A program made the position numbers and the translations under genes. From Gigaspora margarita (Eukaryota; Glomeromycota; Glomeromycetes; Diversisporales; Gigasporaceae), in NCBI GenBank assembly GCA_009809945.1, contig WTPW01000443.1, positions 84,152 through 148,151 of the forward strand: DNA of 64,000 nucleotides. The letters run 5' to 3'. Position 1 is the stretch's first letter; every line of letters starts with the position of its first letter. Shown here one piece after another: positions 59,852 through 64,000 of this stretch. Below the pieces are notes generated by a model that saw only the letters and a program-made list of their open reading frames with translations, was not told the DNA's origin and ran no database searches.

Positions 59852-59931
59852 TTGTATTAGCAATTGTTTTTTAATCTTTAACATTATTTATAAACTGAAA
59901 CAGTAATCAGACTAAAATAAAACATTTTGCC

Positions 59932-60110
59932 TAGGAGTGGGCAAAATCGCATAAATATGTGTGATTTGCATTCATGCGCATTATTCATCAGTGATCAGAT
60001 ACATTGGGTAGAATCATGATCTAATAGGCTTCAGATCAGTATTGATGATAAGAAAATGTGCATGTTCGCATTAATGTGCATGCACACAGATGTGCATTGG
60101 CCCATCTCCA
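59932..60110. mobile_element. hAT-like MITE, 179 bp, copy 2
   Basis: Duplicate of the MITE at 55630 with the same length and position in the repeated segment (TAGGAGTGGGC start). Confidence 0.7.
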
Positions 60111-60509
60111 GTTTCTTCCTGATAAAGTACTTCATTTTGTTGGAAGATTTCTTTGACAAATAGTTTCATCCTATGCAATATTATGCATTTGGACTTTAAA
60201 AAGGTTAGGCTTGCAAATGAAATTACAAAACAGTAGTGCTTCAACAAAAGATCAAAGATAAGATTTTACTATTTTATTTTAAATTACTATTGTTATGTTT
60301 TGTATGAAAATATTTTTTAATTCATCCAAACAATTATATTTTACAGCCTCTGTTTTTATAGACTATAGTTGCTAACTGAATGCATCTTTTATGCAATTGG
60401 CGATAAACAACCCGCTTTTTATAAAAAGAGAATCTTCTAGGTTTCATCTAATAACATTGTAATATCTGCTGATTTCAGTTATTACTATCAAGATGAGATA
60501 GATGCTAAG

Positions 60510-60628
60510 TTACACAGGTCAGTACAGTATAATAGGCAGATCAGAATAGTCCATACCAATTTTTAAAACTATATTATACTGATCTATATAGTTTTTAAAC
60601 CGGCCTGTATGATACTGATCTGCTGTAA
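60510..60628. mobile_element. MITE with TTACACAGGTCAGTA-type TIR, copy 2
   Basis: Duplicate of the MITE at 56209, same length. Confidence 0.7.
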
Positions 60629-60670
60629 TTTCTAATAGATGTTGAAGAGATGGGTGTAAAAAATTCTAAT

Positions 60671-60847
60671 TTATGCGGATCAGTATATGTTGGTGAGCAG
60701 TTTAGTATAGTACAGGCCAATTTTTAAAATTCACGCTGATCCAGTATTATATATTATTAGGGTTAGGAATTATAGCTAGTTGGTGTGGTATTATTAAAAT
60801 TGGCCTGCACTATACTTATCTGTCCACCTATACCTACTGATTTGTAA
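60671..60847. mobile_element. MITE with TTATGCGGATCAGTA-type TIR, complete copy
   Basis: TTATGCGGATCAGTATATGT at the left pairs with the complement of TACCTACTGATTTGTAA. Inner arms GTATAGTACAGGCCAATTTT and AAAATTGGCCTGCACTATAC are also inverted. Copy 1 (from about 56372) is broken by an N in its centre. Confidence 0.75.
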
Positions 60848-61151
60848 GAAATTCATTTATTATAAAAATCTACCAGAGCATGAGATTCCAAAGGTATGTA
60901 TATTAAATTAGACATATCACATGATTGATGAGCATTGATTACATATAATTAGCATTGCGGACTCAACTGTTTTTAAATCTGAACATTATATTTAAAGAAT
61001 TTTCAACTTTTCGTTAAACTTAGAAATCAGGAATTTATATCGTAATTTAATCAGCACTATTGGGGCATATTTCATAATAAATAAAGTAGATAAATTTTTT
61101 TTTCAAATGCTCTATGAATATCACTCTTTCATGGCGAGACTGAAAGTTATT

Positions 61152-61234
61152 ATATAGTTCTTTGCCTTAAAAATGATCTTATGGGACATCGTAATTACTA
61201 TGTCATGTAAGGTCATTTTAAGGCAAGGACCCTA
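61152..61234. mobile_element. Very small MITE, about 83 bp
   Basis: TATAGTTCTTTGCCTTAAAA at the left pairs with the complement of TTTTAAGGCAAGGACCCTATA. TA borders. Confidence 0.65.
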
Positions 61235-62460
61235 TACTGATCAAAACAACCTTCTATAATAAACTTTTGAACCAAAAATTTACATTTTATTAATTAAACT
61301 TGACCTGATCTAAACATTATATCCATTTTAGATCCAATTCCAAATTTTTAGTTCGATTCAATAACATAATTCTCAAGATGTTTTATGTAAGTATCAAACG
61401 AAACTACTAAATCATCTTTATTCATCATTTATAATCGTATAGTTAACATCAATAATTTATTTAAAAATATAGCTTATTATGAGATTATTTATTATAATAA
61501 TAGTAATAATAATATTGTATACAATTATAATTATTATTACATTATAATTATTATTATTGTGTTGTATTAAAAAACCTGAAAATAAAAGATGTTGATTTTG
61601 TTTTAAATTCTTATTCAATTACTTGATATGAAAATGAGTGCTGCCAAGGGAAAATGAGGCTTCAGGCTTTCAAGTTTATTATTTATTATTTATCAGATTC
61701 AGCCTATAAAAAATTTGATCGGTGATATAGTGGTTTGCGATTATATATCATATATGATTTTTTAAAGGGCTGAACTCGGTAAATAATAAATTATAATCTG
61801 AGGTTTTATTTTCCTTTGGCAACTCTAATAAAAAAGTATAATATTCTGACTACATGTTTTGATTAGCGACACCCAATTTATTTCATCATTTGAAAAGTGT
61901 ATAGTATCTTACATGTGCAGAGAATTACAATTTGATGAAAACAATGGCATATTTCAAGAATCTATTCTATTCCATAGCAATATCCAAGATTATTTTACAC
62001 GCTTTTAGTCAGCATCTTTCATCTTAGCAGACTTTTGATAATAATAATGCCTTATGCCTGTTCTTTTCAATTCGATCCTATCATCATAGAAATATCTAAC
62101 CTATATGTTCCAATCGGGTTGCAGAAAATGAAAATCCTCTTTCACCAATTTTTCAATATCACCCAACATTAGATAATTAAATGGTATCTATTCATTAAAT
62201 TTACACTCATCGGTTTGAGTTGAACTATTTTCATACAATTAGTATTATCCTATATAATAAAGTTTTTTTTATTATTTTTATACAACTAGCATTATCCTAT
62301 ATAATGGTTTTTTTTTATTTGCTTTTGAAAGTTCAAATTTTAGCATAATAAAATACTTTTGCACTTACCCGTGTATTATGCTAGTTAACAGGATAATATT
62401 CACGATCTAAAATTATATAACCGAATATTTTATAACTATGAATAAACTGTGTTTAGCGTG

Positions 62461-62668
62461 ACTAAATAGATGCATTAAAGTACTCAAACCTGGAATTAAT
62501 TACTTGGCAGGTAAGCTTAGATTCAAAGAGCGAACGGGCATAAATCTATAAGTGTTACATTATAACTAAATAGATGCATTAAAGTGCTCAAACCTGGAAT
62601 TAATAACTTGGCAGGTAAGCTTAGATTCAAAGAGCAAACAGGCATAAACTTATAAGTATTATATTATA
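62461..62668. repeat. Tandem duplication, two copies of a 104-bp unit
   Basis: ACTAAATAGATGCATTAAAG starts both copies (62461 and 62565), which run through CTTGGCAGGTAAGCTTAGAT with only a few substitutions. Confidence 0.9.
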
Positions 62669-63914
62669 ACTTTGAAGTCCGGGTTTCATAAAGGTTTTAT
62701 TTTAGATTTGGGTATAGTTATCTATTATTCTAGAATAAGCGGTAAAATATGATTGGTTAATTTTATTCTAAAAACTGATAGAATGGTTTTTTTGTGTAAC
62801 TATAAAGAATTTGTGCTCACTACAGAAATTTTTACCATATATATAAGTGGGCTTTCTTCAAGCCACATGGGTTTTATGTTTTTATTACCACATATAGAAG
62901 GTTTGATATGTACTTTATCAAAATTTGGCAAATTTTTGATTATAATTTTGAAAAGTTTTATTAATAGCATACTTTTGTTACCTATGTGTAACTTTTGACG
63001 TACATCAAATCATATGAAAATGATCTACATGTACTCTACCCTTAATGATATCAGTTGATAATTTATGCAAACAGAATATGGGTAGTTAGAACTACAAGAA
63101 ATTTATTTGAATGCAGAAATTAATATCAAAAACTGGCAGTGCTAAAGAAGGTAATTTTTATAATAAAACTATATTAATTAAAAAACTTAACTATATATAA
63201 AGTTCAAAAAAACTAAAATCATGTGACAAAAGAATTAACAAAATCTTGTTATACAGAATTTGAGTTATAATAAGCCAATATGAAGTTACAAATCAATTCA
63301 GTTCACCAAATTGAGTCTCGCAAATTTTATTAAGGTTAAATCAAATTCAAAAGATAAATATTTATTTATTATATATTCAATATTTTTAAAAGTGGATGTC
63401 GAACTTAGTTTTACTTTATTAAAACTTTTAGGTCTTATATACATTTTAGAGAGCTATTCGTATTTATAAAAAATTTTATGTGTTCATAATATTTTGAATG
63501 AATTTGCGATTTCTACTACAAACACACAATAAATTTCACATATATGTGAGTTGCGAAACATTTGTGGGCTAGGAGCATTCGCATACTTACAATAATTATC
63601 ACATATTCATGATTTTCTAAATACTAAGCTACCAAACCACATTAAAATTTCTATTATAGTATAATTGATTAACTTACTAATAAGATAATAAAATTAGGTG
63701 CTTCTATACATACCCCTAAATTTGCTATTCATACTCCGCAGCCCAGCTTCTGACCCTTCTGACCCAGTCACATATAACATAATACAAACTAAGATCATGT
63801 AACTTTTAGATTCTTGCATTTTGACTAATGGTTAGATTATACGAAATCTGGTCACGTGATAGGAAACAATAATAGCCAATCAAAATTGAACCCAAAGTAG
63901 GTTCAAATTTAAAC

Positions 63915-64000
63915 TACAAAAATAAGTTACCCACGATCGACAATAGTTGCTACATAGTAAAGTCCAAATTCTACTATGTAAATCGATTATTATTGTTTAA
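63915..64000. mobile_element. Foldback TIR element FB1, left end, cut by window end
   Basis: ACATAGTAAAGTCCAAATT and CTATGTAAATCGATTATTAT match the left arm of the other FB1 copies, preceded by a diverged AAAATAAGTTACCCACGATC. Confidence 0.7.

Larger units (their letters stand above)
57055..60720 (-). pseudogene. Second copy of the transposase N-terminal region and upstream sequence, interrupted
   Basis: 57055-57893 and 59580 onward together match 54465-56417. The coding part retains the coiled-coil and WLVREI..ELEVLMQYDQLQ-like blocks but has more indels than copy 1 (for example a CTTTGTTCTAAG shift near 57237). A 1.7-kb element splits it at 57894. No downstream DDE or helicase part follows; the copy stops at 57055. 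The unassigned upstream stretch 60111-60509 holds no gene. Confidence 0.8.
60848..63914. other. Gene-free AT-rich stretch
   Basis: No supported gene; the 81-codon ORF at 62753 is Phe/Ile/Leu-rich with no domain. Contains a small MITE (61152-61234), an (ATT)n-like tract near 61480-61560, a near-duplicate of ATTATCCTATATAATA near 62246 and 62290, and a tandem duplication at 62461-62668. Confidence 0.5.

Noticed and set aside
62753..62998. 81-codon ORF near the window end
   Set aside because: It is hydrophobic and AT-driven, with no domain, paralogue, splice signal or promoter feature that I could support.

Overview
The window is AT-rich eukaryotic DNA with short spliceosomal introns (about 67-125 bp, GT...AG) and very few genes. 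Most of it is non-autonomous or decayed transposable elements nested in one another. The only intact gene belongs to a family (WD40-like N-terminal half, TRP/cation-channel-like C-terminal half) that I associate with arbuscular mycorrhizal fungi. A Tc1/mariner DDE_3 transposase and a transposase/RecQ-type helicase region also fit that group. My best guess is Glomeromycotina, possibly a large-genome lineage such as Gigasporales. This comes from family recognition only; no search was run.

Layout. 1-9.1 kb: no genes; foldback and TIR elements, including a hAT-like element with an imperfect 8-bp TSD. 9.1-14.3 kb: a minus-strand pseudogene of the channel family, broken by frameshifts, an internal deletion, a 400-bp solo LTR with a GTAAC TSD, and a 1206-bp hAT-like element with an ATTGAAAC TSD. 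14.3-22.2 kb: scattered MITEs and minisatellites and one weak ORF. 22.2-23.5 kb: a decayed Tc1/mariner element. 24.3-28.2 kb: the intact eight-exon channel-like gene, head-to-head with its pseudogene paralogue about 10 kb away. 28.2-34 kb: a gene-free tract, partly C-poor on the + strand, then a nest of long-arm foldback elements. 34.5-41.7 kb: one LTR retrotransposon with a zinc-knuckle gag remnant; each LTR carries a different later insertion with an 8-bp TSD. 41.7-46.7 kb: more foldback elements and a tandem duplication that preserves filled and empty sites of a Harbinger-like MITE. 46.8-47.8 kb: a relatively GC-rich retroposon of about 1 kb with a tRNA-like head (A and B boxes), A-rich tail and 17-bp TSD. 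50-56.4 kb: a minus-strand DDE-type transposase relative running into a RecQ-like helicase, both decayed. 57-60.8 kb: a second copy of the 5' part of that unit, split by a 1.7-kb element made of tandem palindromes. 60.8-64 kb: no genes.

The channel-like gene is the only likely functional protein-coding locus. The rest records successive transposition: nested target-site duplications allow insertions to be ordered, and several single Ns sit at hairpins, homopolymers or duplication joints. The least ordinary items are the tRNA-headed 1-kb retroposon, the transposase-RecQ unit and the palindromic array inside a TIR element.
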